From Symbiodinium microadriaticum (lineage: Eukaryota > Sar > Dinophyceae > Suessiales > Symbiodiniaceae), in NCBI GenBank assembly GCA_001939145.1, contig LSRX01000674.1, positions 213,011-277,010 on the forward strand: DNA of 64,000 bases, written 5' to 3'. A program made the translations under genes and the position numbers. Of this stretch, positions 1 to 13,145 are shown one piece after another. Positions within the stretch are counted from its first letter, which is position 1; each line of letters begins with the position of its first letter. A model generated the notes under the pieces. It saw nothing but the letters and a program-made list of their open reading frames with translations, ran no database searches and had not been told where the DNA came from.

Positions 1-247
1 CCCCTCCCATCCCGCCGATTTCGCTGGTGTTATGGCAGGCTACCCTGTACTGAAGAGAAAGCATGATAGAGCACTTCTTAAGCTTTTGTGGTAAGACGAT
101 TACAGCAGGTTTAGGTTACGTAGAGGGGAGAAATAGGTGGGGATTGAGGGGGGCTTGTAAGGCTTTTAATAGGGCAGGTAATAAGGGAGGGTAGAGTCCC
201 CCCCTCCCATCCTGCCGATTTCGCTGGTGTTATGGCAGGCTACCCTG
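1..247. repeat. Direct repeat, period 200
   Basis: Bases 1-47 recur at 201-247 with one visible mismatch (a C/T change inside the motif beginning CCCCTCCCATC). The stretch between the copies holds no recognisable gene. The rest of the first 600 bases is made of AAGGAACCCTTA-like and poly-C-rich repeats. Confidence 0.85.
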
Positions 248-606
248 CATAGCTTCACAGCTATGCTCATCAACCCGTTAGCCCCAACTGAAAAAATAGT
301 AGAGTTTACAACCGTCATATACACTAATCTTGGAAATCCTGTCGCTATTGGCAAGCACAAAGAACTCAGGGGAGGGTGGTCCGACCCCCTCAGCCTTAAA
401 AAAAAGGAAATAGGTGGGCCACCTATTTCCGACCCCCCCCTTAAGGGTGGGGCCGTAGGAAACCGAAGGAACCCCTAACTCAAACCTTCGAGGAACTACC
501 CCCTAAAAGCCTTAAAGGAATCCTCTTATAGACAAGTACTCCCTTAAAGGGGACCCCTATACTACCGTACCCTAGAGTAGCCTTTAAAGGGACCCCAAAG
601 CCCCAG

Positions 607-659
607 GTACAACCTCCTCGGAGACGAAGGCGCCGCTCAGCTCGCCTCCGCCCTGCTGG
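607..659 (+). CDS. LRR exon (second half of a repeat)
   Basis: After the acceptor CCCCAG the exon begins with G and reads YNLLGDEGAAQLASALL from 608. This matches positions 8-24 of the RI-like repeat (N-x-x-G-D-E-G-A, then LASALL). It ends before a GC donor at 660-661, leaving phase 1. The following exon was not identified. Confidence 0.6.
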
Positions 660-1044
660 GCCCAAGGGCCCGGACCTGAATCGCTCCAGACTTTCTACGG
701 GCTTCATACCTACATTTTCTACATCATATATAAACATATATATATATATATCAACACACACATATACATATATATATATATATATATATAGATAATATAG
801 ACATATAGTTACTGTGCGTTATATGTAAACAAGTAAAAACACAATATAACGTATTATCATAAAAAGACTACAAAAATTATAATATAATACAACATATGTA
901 ATATAACATAGCATAGCACATCATAGCGCAATGCAACACAACATGCGTACACTACAAGTGTAGATACGTGTATACGTCTAATTATTACTGATGTGTGTGT
1001 GTGTGTGTAGAATTAGGAATCTCATATATAGCTACATACATATA

Positions 1045-1085
<41 letters not shown>

Positions 1086-4000
1086 GTATGTATGTAAGTA
1101 TATATATATATATATATAACCCTAAACCCTAAACGCTAAACCGGATGTGTGCATAACAAAATAAAGAAAGGGCTCCGCAAGGGTTCTGTAGGGGGTGGGC
1201 CTCAGGTTTGGGGCTTGGGGGCTTCTGGCTTTACGGTTTAGGGAGGGTTTTGGGGTTCAGGGTTTTTGGCGGTTTTGGGGTTTTGGGTTTCAGGCTTTCG
1301 GGTTTGGGGGTTTGGGGGCTTTTAGGGTTTAGGGGTTTTTGCGGGTTCAGGGTTTAGGGTTTTTTTTGGCACTTCACGGGATTTTTCCGGGATTCAGCCT
1401 GTTCGGGATGCAGAGTTAAGCCAGGCCTCGTAGGGCCTGGGGTTTGACAGTGCAGGGTTTTAGAGGGGGTTTTAGGCTTTTACGGATCTGGGGCCCTAAA
1501 CCCTAAACCCTAAACGGGCATGTTGAGACTTCAGGGTTTCGGGGTCAGGAAGTTGGGGGCTGTGATGTTTAGGGTTGTAGGCGGCGGTTGTTCTAGAGGC
1601 TCTTGCTGTTGACGTTTTCAAGCTGTGCACACTCGTAGTCTCGTGGTTTTCTTTTGTTCTTCTTCCCAGTATTTCAGCAGTAGCTAGTTTAATGGTGTTG
1701 TCATAGTGGTGGGTGTTTATTGTTACGAGTCCAGGGGCTTAGGGCTACTTTGTCGCATTTTCAGCTGTTGCCTCTCGTTATCGTAGTAGTCACCATGCCA
1801 ACTTTTCTGCATTGCTTCCAGCTGTTCTTGGGATTTTTGAGTGGTTTTGGGGTTCGGCAGTTAGAAAGATGGAGCGCTTGACGTGTTCATTCTCTTGGCC
1901 GTACCATCGGAAAGATGGCGCACAGAAGCACCGACAAAGTGAAGTCGCCAGAGCTCAACCCAAAACCCTGCATCCCAACACCCCCTAACCCTATAAACCC
2001 TAGACGCCCTATAAACCCTATAAGCCCTATAACCATAAATCCCCCTAAGCCCCATAAAACCCTCTACACCATATAAACCCCTATAACCCCCTTATGAACC
2101 CCTTATAGACCCCTTAATAAACCCCCTTATAAACCCTGTAAGCCCCATGCCGCGAGGCTCAGCGCATGGCCTCCCTCCAGCTGCGCAGCAACGCGATCGG
2201 CCCACAAGGCCTTCGAAGCATCTGCGACGCACTCAGGAGCCAGGTTTCTCTAGAAACAAGCAACTACATAAAGGGCTTTGGGGCTTTAGGAATTTAGGGT
2301 TTTAGGGTTTAGGGCTTTAGGGCTTTAGGGTCTTAGGGTTCAGGGTTTAGGGTTTAGGGTTTCAGGGTTCTAGGGTTTAGGGTTTACTAACTTTCGGATG
2401 TCTTAGGGGCTGTTCAAGAGTCCGGGCTGGCATGCAGGAGCACGCCGTCCGTTCGCCGCTTCGACATCTCCATGAACCCGTCGCTGCCTTGGAACCTTCA
2501 GGGTGGTCATCATAAGCCCCCTGTACCCTGAACCCTAAGCCCTAAACCCTAAGCCCTAAACCCTGAACCCTAAACCCTGAACCCTGAACCCTAAGCCCGA
2601 AACCCTAAACCCTAAGCCCTGAACCCTAAACTCTGAACCCTAAACCCTAAACTCGAAACCCAGAGCCCTAAACTCTGAACCCTAAACCCTAAACTCTAAA
2701 CCCTGAACCCTCAACCCTGAGCTCTAAACTCTAAGCCCTAAGCCTGTAACCCTAAACCCTAGACACTGAGCCTCCAGACCCCTCCACGCCCCGAACCGCT
2801 TTGTATGCGTGCAGCCACGAAATGACCCGCCGAAGCTCGGAGTCTGAAACTGAACTTAGGGCTTTAGGGCTTTAGGGGGTTGGGGTTTAGGGGTTTAGGG
2901 GTTTAGGAGTTTAGGGCTTTAGGGGTTTGGGGTTTAGGGGTTTAGGGGTTTAGGGGTTTGGGATTTATAGGGCTTTAGGGGTTTGGAGGTTAAGGGGTTT
3001 AGGAGTTTAGGGCTTTAGGGGTTTGGGGTTTAGGGTTTGCTGTCATTATAGTTGCTGCCAGGTTTACTCGTTTTTTAGTTTTACCGCCGCTGCTGTCACC
3101 ATTGCCAAGAGCACCTCTGTGTCGCTGTGCAGTTTGGAGTACAGGGTGCCCACAACCCCAGGACCTCTCAACACATCAAGACATATGGGTAGTTCTCTAA
3201 ATTAGGGTCCCCTTTTAGGTCCCCAATATAGTACGGCACCCTTATAAAAAGGACCCTAAAAAGGGATAGAGAACTACCCATATTAATTTTCTAGCATAGG
3301 GTCCAGCATTCCTGCACTTCGGCACGCCTTTCAAAGTCCCGCATGCCCGGCCCCTTGTCCTTGCCCTTCTGAAATTACTAGCCATTTTTTTGGTGGGATT
3401 CGACTGCAGTCTGTCAGGCTGGGAAGAGAGGGTGGTCTCATGTGCTGCTGCCACGACTTGAGAGGTTAGGGTTTAGGGCTTCATGGGTTCGGGTTTGGGG
3501 TTTAGGGTTTAGTTTAGGGTTTAGGGTGTAGGGCCTAGGGGTTAGGGTTTAGGGTTGAGGGTTTCGGGTTCAGCCTCTGAACCGTTCAGGGCTTAGGGGG
3601 TTTTCTGTGGTGGACCCCGTGCAGGGCAGGGTTTTCGCCCAGGGGCGAAACTACAAGTTCGTCGGGTGTCCTGCTTGCAATCTGTGCCTGTGAGCCCCTA
3701 AACCCTCAACCCTACACCCTAAACCCTATAAACCCTAAACTCTAAACCCCAAACCCGAACCCTGAAGCCCTAAACCCTGAACCTGGTCCTGGGCCCCAAA
3801 CCCTATGCCCTAAACGCCCCAAACCCGAGGACCCCAGAGCCAATTACCAATACTATTCCTTAGGGTTCCCTATAGGTAGCGTTTAAAGTATACCCTGAGA
3901 CGTCGAATCGTTCAGGCCCCAATGCTACAGCCTAAAAACGGAACCCTTTTTCTCCATTTCTGAAGGACCCTATGCCCGAAAGCGCCTAAAGCCGAAACCC

Positions 4001-6268
4001 TCGAACCCTAAACCCTTAGCCCTGAAAGAACCCTACATGAAAGCCCCCGAAACTGCCGGCTTTCGCCCTTCCCAAGCCAGGCTTGTGCAGCTGCTTCAAA
4101 GCTCCCCGGAACTCTTAGAGGTGTGGCTTTAGGGGCTTTAGGGTGCACTGTGGTTCAGGGTTTCTGGGGCCTAGGGCTTTCGGGTTTAAGGTACTTTAGG
4201 GATTGTGGGGAGAACACCAGCCCCTGAAGGATTCGAGTCGGGGGTAGAGAGGGTTGGGTTATTCCGAAACCCTGAACCTTCCCGAAACCCTGCTGCCTGC
4301 GCAGTTGATGATGGGAGACATTGAGGCGGAGATTGAGCCATGGCACAAGTTCAGAGTGAGCCAAGTGGAGCAGAGGATGTTGTTGAGCCGCAGGCTCTGG
4401 CGGTTTGGGATGTCGGTCAGTTTAGGGTTTAGGGTTTATTCTGAGATTCTTCAGGAGATGCTGTAGAGATGCAGGAGGAAAGGTCACCATGAAACAGAGT
4501 TCCAGTTTGAAAGCAAGACCGCCCCCAAACCCGAAACCGTTGGACTCCAGCCTTGCAAATCCCAAATCCTGAACCCCAGAAACCCAAAGCCCCCCAGTCT
4601 GAAGCCCTTAATTTGACCAAGGGAAGGGCCCCTTTGAGAGCCCCCCTCTACTCTACAGCAAATCCCGAGAGGTCTCCAAAGACCCTATGACCAGGGATAG
4701 TCTTAAAGCGGTAGCTTGCTCAGCTGTCCTGATAGCAAGGATCCAGCTGCTCTTGAGGTTCTATATTACTTCTGTAACTTTCCTTATAACCAACAGTACA
4801 GGTGATGTAGAGACCTACAAAAACCCTACGAGCCATGTAAGTCCCCATTTACAACCTTTACGGCTGGGGTCTGCGATTGCTTGAAGCCCAAGGACGTCTT
4901 GGTTTCCCTTGCCGCGACACTTCGGAGATATCCGACGCAACTAAAGGCGCCGGCTCCCTAAAACCCCGAAACCCTAAACACTCTTCTAGATCCTAGGTGG
5001 ATGGGTCCCCAAGCCCTGAATCCCAAATCTCAGATCCAGAATTTCGGCCCAAGACTGGTTGAAGCCTCCCTCAACCCTAACTCCTGAGCACCAAACTCCG
5101 TAGACATGAACCCCTGAACCACCTAAGCCCTCAACCCTAACCCTCTAACCCCAATCCCCAAACCGCCAGACTACTAACAGGGCTCCATGATGGGAAGAGG
5201 GTATGGGAGCCCTGAGACCGAAATCGAAGCCATGAGAGTGTTCTGCTTGCGTGGGAAGATGGTGCACAGGGCCCCAACCCTGGAACGAACGAGCAATCTA
5301 CGTTTGATAGTATAATATCCCTAAAACTCTATTCTAATTATTAAGGCCCCTACGTTACGTACATGTTTAGATGCTGATTGCCAAACCCCGCATCCTGAAC
5401 TCTGAACTGCACACTGTTCTTATAACTGGGTTCTTCTTAGGGTTTTTCTGTTACCATAGTGTGGATCTATAGTAAATAAGATCGTTGCTTTGTTATGGTA
5501 ACTTGAAATAAATCCCCTAAGAGTAGAGTAACCCTTTCTAGTTCTCGTCCCAGGTCTTGGACATCCAGAACCCACGCATCTCCACTCTCCAGGAGACGGG
5601 ACTAGGTTATTCTCGGAGCATCATCAGTGAACCATTGAAGTGGGCCTTACATAACAATGACAGGGGCCGCTATCGCACCCTGTATAGTGCCCTTTGGTGC
5701 ATGCTTTGGGCTTTGACTTCACGATTTAGGGTGCCGGTTGAGCTGGGTCTGCGGTCTAGGGTCCTGAAACTGTACGTGGTTCAGGGTATAGAGTTTGAGG
5801 GTTTAGGGGTGTTTGGGGCGGTTTTGGGCACGTTGGTCAATAGAATCAAGTGCGCTCAGCTTCAACCCTACGCCCTAAATCCCGGAATCCCATCACCCCC
5901 CAAAGCCCTCAACGTATTTAAACCCGAAAGAGCCAACGAGGAAGATCACACAGTACACCTCGGCCGCATGATGCGCACCAACACGACTCTCACGGAGCTC
6001 TACCTCGGAAAACACAGGTGCACCCACAGGGGTCGGGATGCTGTGAGGTTCTCCAGGGCGGTGTAAGGGTGTTAGAGGTAGGGGTTTCAGCGTGTGAAAG
6101 GGTTTTAGGTGACACTGGGGGTTTAGGATTCTACGGATTCGGGTCTAGGGGTGAGGGTTGAATTGTACAACTGTAGGACCTAGGATGTATTCGAGGCTTC
6201 ACAGGGGCACTGCACAAGTTTAAAGAGAATTTCAGTCATGGTTGCCCCTTGCCCTTAGGCCGTAGATG

Positions 6269-6344
<76 letters not shown>

Positions 6345-9300
6345 TTGATGATATGGCCCCTCTTGCGACTATCAGCTTTAACTTTGCGAAGTTCGGCGTC
6401 CAGGATGCGTGACGATGGCATCCGGCAGCTGGTGGATTTCCTCTTGGAGAATAAGGCAAGCTCTGGTTGAATGAGAGGGTCTAGGATGGCAAAACGGGTT
6501 ACAATACGGGTTGTGTAGGCTTATATAAGAGCTTCGGGTCGACTTTTTTGTTTTTCGCCTTTTCGTGCTTTGGGTGTTGAAGCTCAAAGCTAAACCCAAA
6601 TCCCCGAGCCCTACGCCTTCAGACCTTTCCTAGCAGATGCTCAATCTTGTATCCGCAATACTTCAGAAAGGTTTGCAATCGAGAGTTTGTCGCGTACCTG
6701 AACCGAATTCCTGAGTCTCTACATGTACATAAAACCCCAGGCTTTTCGAGGCTCTCAATCCCGATTTCCCCTTCATCCAGAAATCCTACATCAACATGCA
6801 GATTCCCCCAAGATATCTAAAACCCAAAACCTTTAAACCCTACAAAACCTGAAACCCAAACCCAATCCCCGCCCCCCCCACCCCCGGGAGGTGCTGCGCG
6901 TGCTGGACCTGAGGCAGCCGTTCTTTCTTGCAGAGCTTTCCAGGAGGTTTACGGTTGAGGGTTTAGGGGTTTAGGGTTTAGGGTTTAGGGGTTTAAGGGT
7001 TTAGGGTTTAGGGGTTTAGGGGGGTTCTGTGGGTTCAGGGCGTACTAAGGGCTTTCGGGGTTTAGGGCTCAGGGAGTGCTATGCTTAATTATTTCGGGAA
7101 CCCACGAATCAGCTTCTCCAGCTGTCCAGGGCTTCTTACTTCGAGACGTGTTCCTTAAATGATACGTAGAGGGAAGCTGCTTTTGCCTTCAGGAAGATGT
7201 TTATCAGGTGTCGCATATATGTTTAGGGTTGAACCCCAAGCCTCCTCAATTCCCCCCTCCCCGAAGCCCTAGACTTAAACCCCACACACCCGGTACCCCA
7301 AACACCGAACCCCAAAACCCTGAACCCAGACCCGGGTCTCCTCCATTCCGATGCTCCTTGAGCTTCAGCTCAGCAAGTTGCTGTCTAGGTGCAACGAGCT
7401 GGGTGCCGTGGGCGCGTAGGGCCCCCTGCACCGGGCTCCGGCGCTTCAGGAACGCGGGGATGTTTCAGAGTTTAGGATCCCGGATTTCGGCTTCGGGATG
7501 CTTTTCAGGTTTTTGGGGGTCTGGGCTGAGTGGCTTCGAGGCGGGTTCAATGCAGCTACCTCCGGTTCGAAGCTTGCTGAAAGGGGACGAATGCAAACTG
7601 TCTGCAGGACACGGCGGGATATTACAAGCCATAGAACATGAGCCCTCACCTTCCCTGACCCTGAACCTTAAGCCCCCCCTCAAAACCCGTGGTAGGAACC
7701 AGTGTGGAAACGCCGAAGCCACAACCCCCAAAACGGAGCCGGGATCTCCTGGAAGCGCTCTTTTGAAGGAGCCCTTAAGGAAGCCTGTACAGGAAGCCTG
7801 TAAAGGAGCCTCTACAGGAAGCCTTGCAGGAAGCCTTAAAGGAATCCTAAAGGGTTTAGGGTTTAGGGGGACCCTGAACCAAGGTACTACCTGGGGACCC
7901 TGCTGGTGCACACCAGCACTCTCGTCACTGCCCAGACCTCGGCCCCCGGTGATGCAAAGGGCGTTTCGCTGTTTTTGGGAGCCCTAAACCCTATAAAAAA
8001 CTCTACAAACCCGAAACCCTCTAAACTCTTATAAGGGTTTTCCCTATAAACCCTCGTAAACCCTAAACCCTATAAACCCTTAAAAACCCTACAAGCCCTA
8101 AATCCCTTAGACAGAAAGAGACCTGCGCCCTGGAACCCTAAACCCTCAAAGCCCCTTAGGAGAAGGACCCGACCCTGAAGTCCCAGGGCCCCCTTTCCGA
8201 GCTTTTTCGTACAGCACCCTACAAAGCCTGTAGAGCCATGTAAGCGCCGATCCCTATAAGAAGGATCCTGCTAGGTGCGATGGTTTCTTGAGGGTTAGGG
8301 GTTCGGGACGTCGGGTTTCGGATTGGGGTTGAGAGTTTCCGGAGAGTTTATGGTCTCGGTCTGCGTACTGCGTCTTTTGCTCCTCCTCCTCCTCGTGTTC
8401 CTCCGTCTCCTCCTCCTCCCGCTCTCATCCTGATCCCCGTCCTCCCGCCCGGCATGATTGTCGCAATCCACATGCATGCAGCCCGAACATGCCCTGCCAG
8501 TTGAACCTCTCCTGCAACCGCATTGGCGAGAAGGACAACGTGCCCCTGTGCCTGCTTTCCTCTTTCGGGCCCACGGCCTCGGAAGCTTCGGGCGCCCGTC
8601 GAGGTCTTAGGCGTTAATGTCCATTTTAGCAATATTGCCATATTGTCGTTGCTACTGTGCTCCTGAGATGTTATTTGTTATTGATCATATTACGGGATGG
8701 ATCGGCATCGTCGGTGTTCAGGTTTCTGGGTTCTTGAGACCTCGAACTTATACGTGAACCGAAAAACCCTCTAAACCCCTAAACCTTGCACCACCCCGCC
8801 CTGAACTCAAGCCATAGACCCCATGAAGCACCGAAGCCCGCAAAGCCCTAAACCGTAAACCCTAAACCTTATATACTTCTAAACCCTAAGCTTTTTAGCC
8901 ATAACAAACCCTATGAGCCCTAAAAGCCCAATAAGCCCCCAAAAGCCCCTATAAGACCCATAAACCCTACCAGCCCTTAGTGCCCCAACAGCCCCAAAAA
9001 AAACCCTGGACTCAAAAGGCTTGGGGCTTATGGGACTTCGGGGGTTGCTGAGGGCCTGGCGGCGTTTGGGTGTCGGGGTGTAGGTTTAAGCGTTTAGGGT
9101 TTAGAGATCACAGGGGTTAATAGGGGTTTAGGCTTTAGGGATTTTAGGGGTTTCGGGTTGAGGGGTTTCGAGAAGTGTTGAGGTTTGGGCTTCATCTGCC
9201 TCGGCCAGGTGCAGGGTGCACGTGCTCTAGCGGAGGCCAGCCGCTGTCAGGGGCCACCAACATGTCAGAGGTTAGTAAACCCTACGGGTCTAGGACACTT

Positions 9301-9612
9301 TCGGCAGTCGGTGTGGGAGGTTCCGGAAGGAACCGGAAGGAATTGACACTGCTCCACTTCGTGAGGTGTAGGCCTTTGGGCACAGAGTTCAGGGTTTGGG
9401 GCTGTGGGCTTAAGCTTCCGGAAGCCCAAGTGTTCACAGTCTGAAGTTACTGGACCGGTGGTGGTTGCCATTGCTGCTTTGCCGTCACTGCTGCGGTTTC
9501 TTCTAGTGCCATTAGTGCTACAGCTTCTGCTCGTACTACTCCTCCTCCTCCTCCTCCTCCTCCTACTGTTAGTACCACAATTCGTCGTAGTAGTAGTAGT
9601 AGTAGTAGTAGT

Positions 9613-9646
<34 letters not shown>

Positions 9647-11933
9647 TAGTAGTCGTCGTCGTAGTAGTAGCAGTGCTACTAGAACTACTTCTACTACTAC
9701 TTCTATTTACTCCTCCTACTACTCCTACTTCTCCTACTCCCACTCTTGCTACTCCTGCTAACCCTACTACTCCCACTACTACTCCTACTACTGTTGCTGC
9801 TGCTACTTCTACTTCTACTTTTGCTTCTACGTCTACGTTTACGTCTACGTCTGCGTCTACTTCTACTTAATGAGCACGGAAGCGAAAACAGTTGCAGTCA
9901 TGCTGCGTGCTCGCCTCCCACCGTTCGTATCTCCTTATTTGCGCGCCACTCCTCAATTGGCATATGTTCCGGGTCGCCATGCCCTTCACTGCATGGCTGC
10001 TATGATCTCTCACTGTGATGAAGGCAGGCTCAAACTCCAAAGCTACACAGAAAACTTGCACCGCAACCGCAGCATGAACACTACTCATTTCCCAATGTGG
10101 GTATTTGTCACTTGTCACAACAAGGGGTTTCCACTTGATTGCTATTGATGCAACTCGCAGGGCCTCTCTGAGAACAAGACGCTCCGCCACCTCGTCCTCG
10201 GCTTGGCTGAATTCCATCGCGGGCGCTCATGGTATGTGGGGCTTGTGCTAAATCCGGTTATCCACGTCAACAGAAACTGATAGAGTAGAAGATGCAAGTC
10301 GAGTATCCGCAACCAGACCACAGAATAGATCAACACCCACATCTCATTTCTCCGTGCTTCTGGACCGCATGGTTTGCAAAGGCTTGACAGGAGTCGTTCA
10401 AGAATTGTCGGAGCCAGGGTTTCATTGCTACGTCTTAGGGTTCGGTCAGAGCAACTATGACCCGTATAGCATAAAACCCAAAATGACAAAGTCCGAAGAC
10501 AAGGCACGACTGCTGCAGCGCTTGGCAGTCGCAGTGATGTAGTCACCGCCAGAAGAAACCCTACAATTTCTGAATACTTCGACAAACCGTTCAAAGCATG
10601 TAAATCACAGTGTACCATGTACAAGTTCTGCTGAGTAAGATTTAAGAACCTCTGCAAAAGGCCCGGTAATTTGGATGCAAGGTGCCCAACTTCGTCATGC
10701 GGTTCTGACAAACATAGGACGTTTTTCGAAATAGGATTTCAGAAAACAAGAGACCTTGACATGGAATCCTAACTAGCAGGGTCCTTGGTTTAAGCCCCTA
10801 AATAAGGTCCCAGCTACTAGAGCCGGAGCCAAGCAGCCGCTCCCAGGATTTGAACCACAACGAGCTTTGTGATCCGGCCACTTTCTCAGACATTTTTCCG
10901 TAGTGGCTCAGCCAAGTTGGGGTTTGGTGCGCACCATAGGCGTTCCTTATGACAATGCTATTCCCCACACCCCTATTCCAATTATTCACGCCAGTAGTGC
11001 AATAAGGTTGTTTCTTTGGCATGGTAACTTGAAGTAAGTTCTTTAACGTTTCGCTAAAGTACGAAAGGCCCCCAAATTAGGACCCCCATCATAGTCCTTT
11101 CTGGGGTGTCATCGCGGGTCTACATTTGTGTTAATTGCTCTTTGGATGCCGTAAACGGCAAAAGGGCATCACAGGGAAGCACCTCCTGCTTAGGAAGCAA
11201 AGCTTGCGGTTGAGTGTACTACCCTTCTTTGTTTCGGCGCTCGCAACCCGAAGCTAAAGGATCCCTCAGCCCTTGGTCGACGTAATCTTGCAATCCCCAA
11301 AAGCCATAACGGCCCGAGATCACGTACGCACAGAGCATCTGCAGCAGGCCCTGTGTCAAATCGGTGAGGTGATCGAGGTGCCTGCTGGAGGTTCTTAGGA
11401 TTGAGGGGCTTCTGGCTTGATGTTTCGGTTTGCAGGGTGTGGTGTCTCAAGAGATTTCTCTTCCAGCCTGCTGTGGAAAGCCTATGTAGCAAGTGCCGGG
11501 CTGAGATCGTAGGTCCTAAACGCCACGGGTTTATAGAGGGGACCCCAATAACCAAAGGCCATGTGAAGGATTCGAGGCCGAAGCCCTGCACAAACCCCGG
11601 CCCTAAACCCCTTGGACGCGAGCAGTTGAGAGTTGGTACCCGAAACTCATAAAGCCGACACCCTAAGCCCGAAAAGGCCTGAAGCCTAAACCCGATTTCT
11701 GAGACCTCATGCGGATCGGAAAACAGGTGTTCAACACAAGAACCTAAAGCCGAAACCCCTTAAGCAATGCCTCAAACCCCTAGACTTATGCTTACTTACT
11801 TACATACTGACGAACTGACATACATACATACATGCATACAGACATACGTACTTACATAGGTACATACACACATATACTAGTTTCACTTACGTACCTACAT
11901 ACCTGCAAACCGACATACCTACCTACCTACCTA

Positions 11934-11997
<64 letters not shown>

Positions 11998-12061
11998 CTT
12001 CCCTACTTACTCACTCACTCATTCACTTACTTGCTTACTTGCTTACTTACTTACTTGCTTG

Positions 12062-12096
<35 letters not shown>

Positions 12097-13109
12097 TCTG
12101 ACTCACGTACTTGCTGAAACTTACGTACGCACATACATGCGTGCATGCATACGTACATACGAATGCATGCATAGATACGCTCACCTTTGCATTCAAAGTG
12201 TCATGCTCTTCGCGCACACATGCCAGTTTATGCAGCCCTCACACTGACGCTGTGACCAGATGCTATACCTCGACAATAGCGATCCCTGCTTCCACAGTCA
12301 ACGCCGGAACCCACAGCAGGCTGAACCCCAAAGCCCTCACAACGGAACCCCACCAACTAAACCCCGACACCTTAAACTTGGGCCTGCCCAAAGCACCGAA
12401 GCTTGAAGCATCAACATGGAGCAGCTCTCATAGGCTAGAGAGCCCTCTGCCCTAAACCCGACAATCCTACACTCCATACTTCCGCAACCGCAATAGCCCT
12501 ACAACTTTCCATAAGCACTTCCCATAAGCCTGACAATGAAACCCTAAACCCTAAACTCTGAACCCTAAACCCTAAACCCTAAACTCTAAACTCTAAACCC
12601 TAAACCCTAAACCCCTAAACCCCATAAGCCTGACAATGAAGCCCTAAAAGCAAGCACAGCCCGGCTCAGGGTTCCCCCCTCGAGACGCTGCGCATCTTTC
12701 ACAACCGCTGGCCGCTTGTAGCTGCTTTTTGGGTAGTTAAACCCTAAACCCAAAACCCTAAAGTTATCCTACATTAGGGTCCCATTTTGGCTTCTTTTTT
12801 TTTTTTGGGGGGGGGGGGGGTTGGGGTTCCTAGAAGGGCTGCCAACAGGACGAGAAGGGGCTACTAGAAGGGCTTGCTGGAAGGGCTACTCTAAGGGGTT
12901 ACTCTATGGGTTTAGGGTTTAGGATTTAGGGTTTAGGGTTTAGGGTTAGGGTTTAGGGTTTAGGGTTTAGGGTTGCGCAGTTGAGTATTTTAGTGTTTAG
13001 GTCTGGTTTAGCGGGATCGGCCTTCGGGCTTCTCAGTGCTGCATCCCTGCGTTTTAAAGGCTTAGGGGTAGAGTATCCCGCTATGGTCCGTATCATCGTG
13101 ACGGTAGAA

Positions 13110-13145
<36 letters not shown>

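Noticed and set aside
6232..6470. Three poly-amino-acid frames (Gln, Ala, Cys) over the CAG tract
   Set aside because: The tract lies in the intron between LRR exons ending 6017 and starting 6404; the frames follow from the repeat.
7208..7987. 259-residue open frame
   Set aside because: It crosses telomere-like arrays and two LRR exons in the wrong frame; Pro/Gly-rich translation with no motif.
12782..12792. CCATTTTGGCT resembling the spliced leader
   Set aside because: It lies in ATTAGGGTCCCATTTTGG, which matches the arm of the family A fold-back better than the leader.
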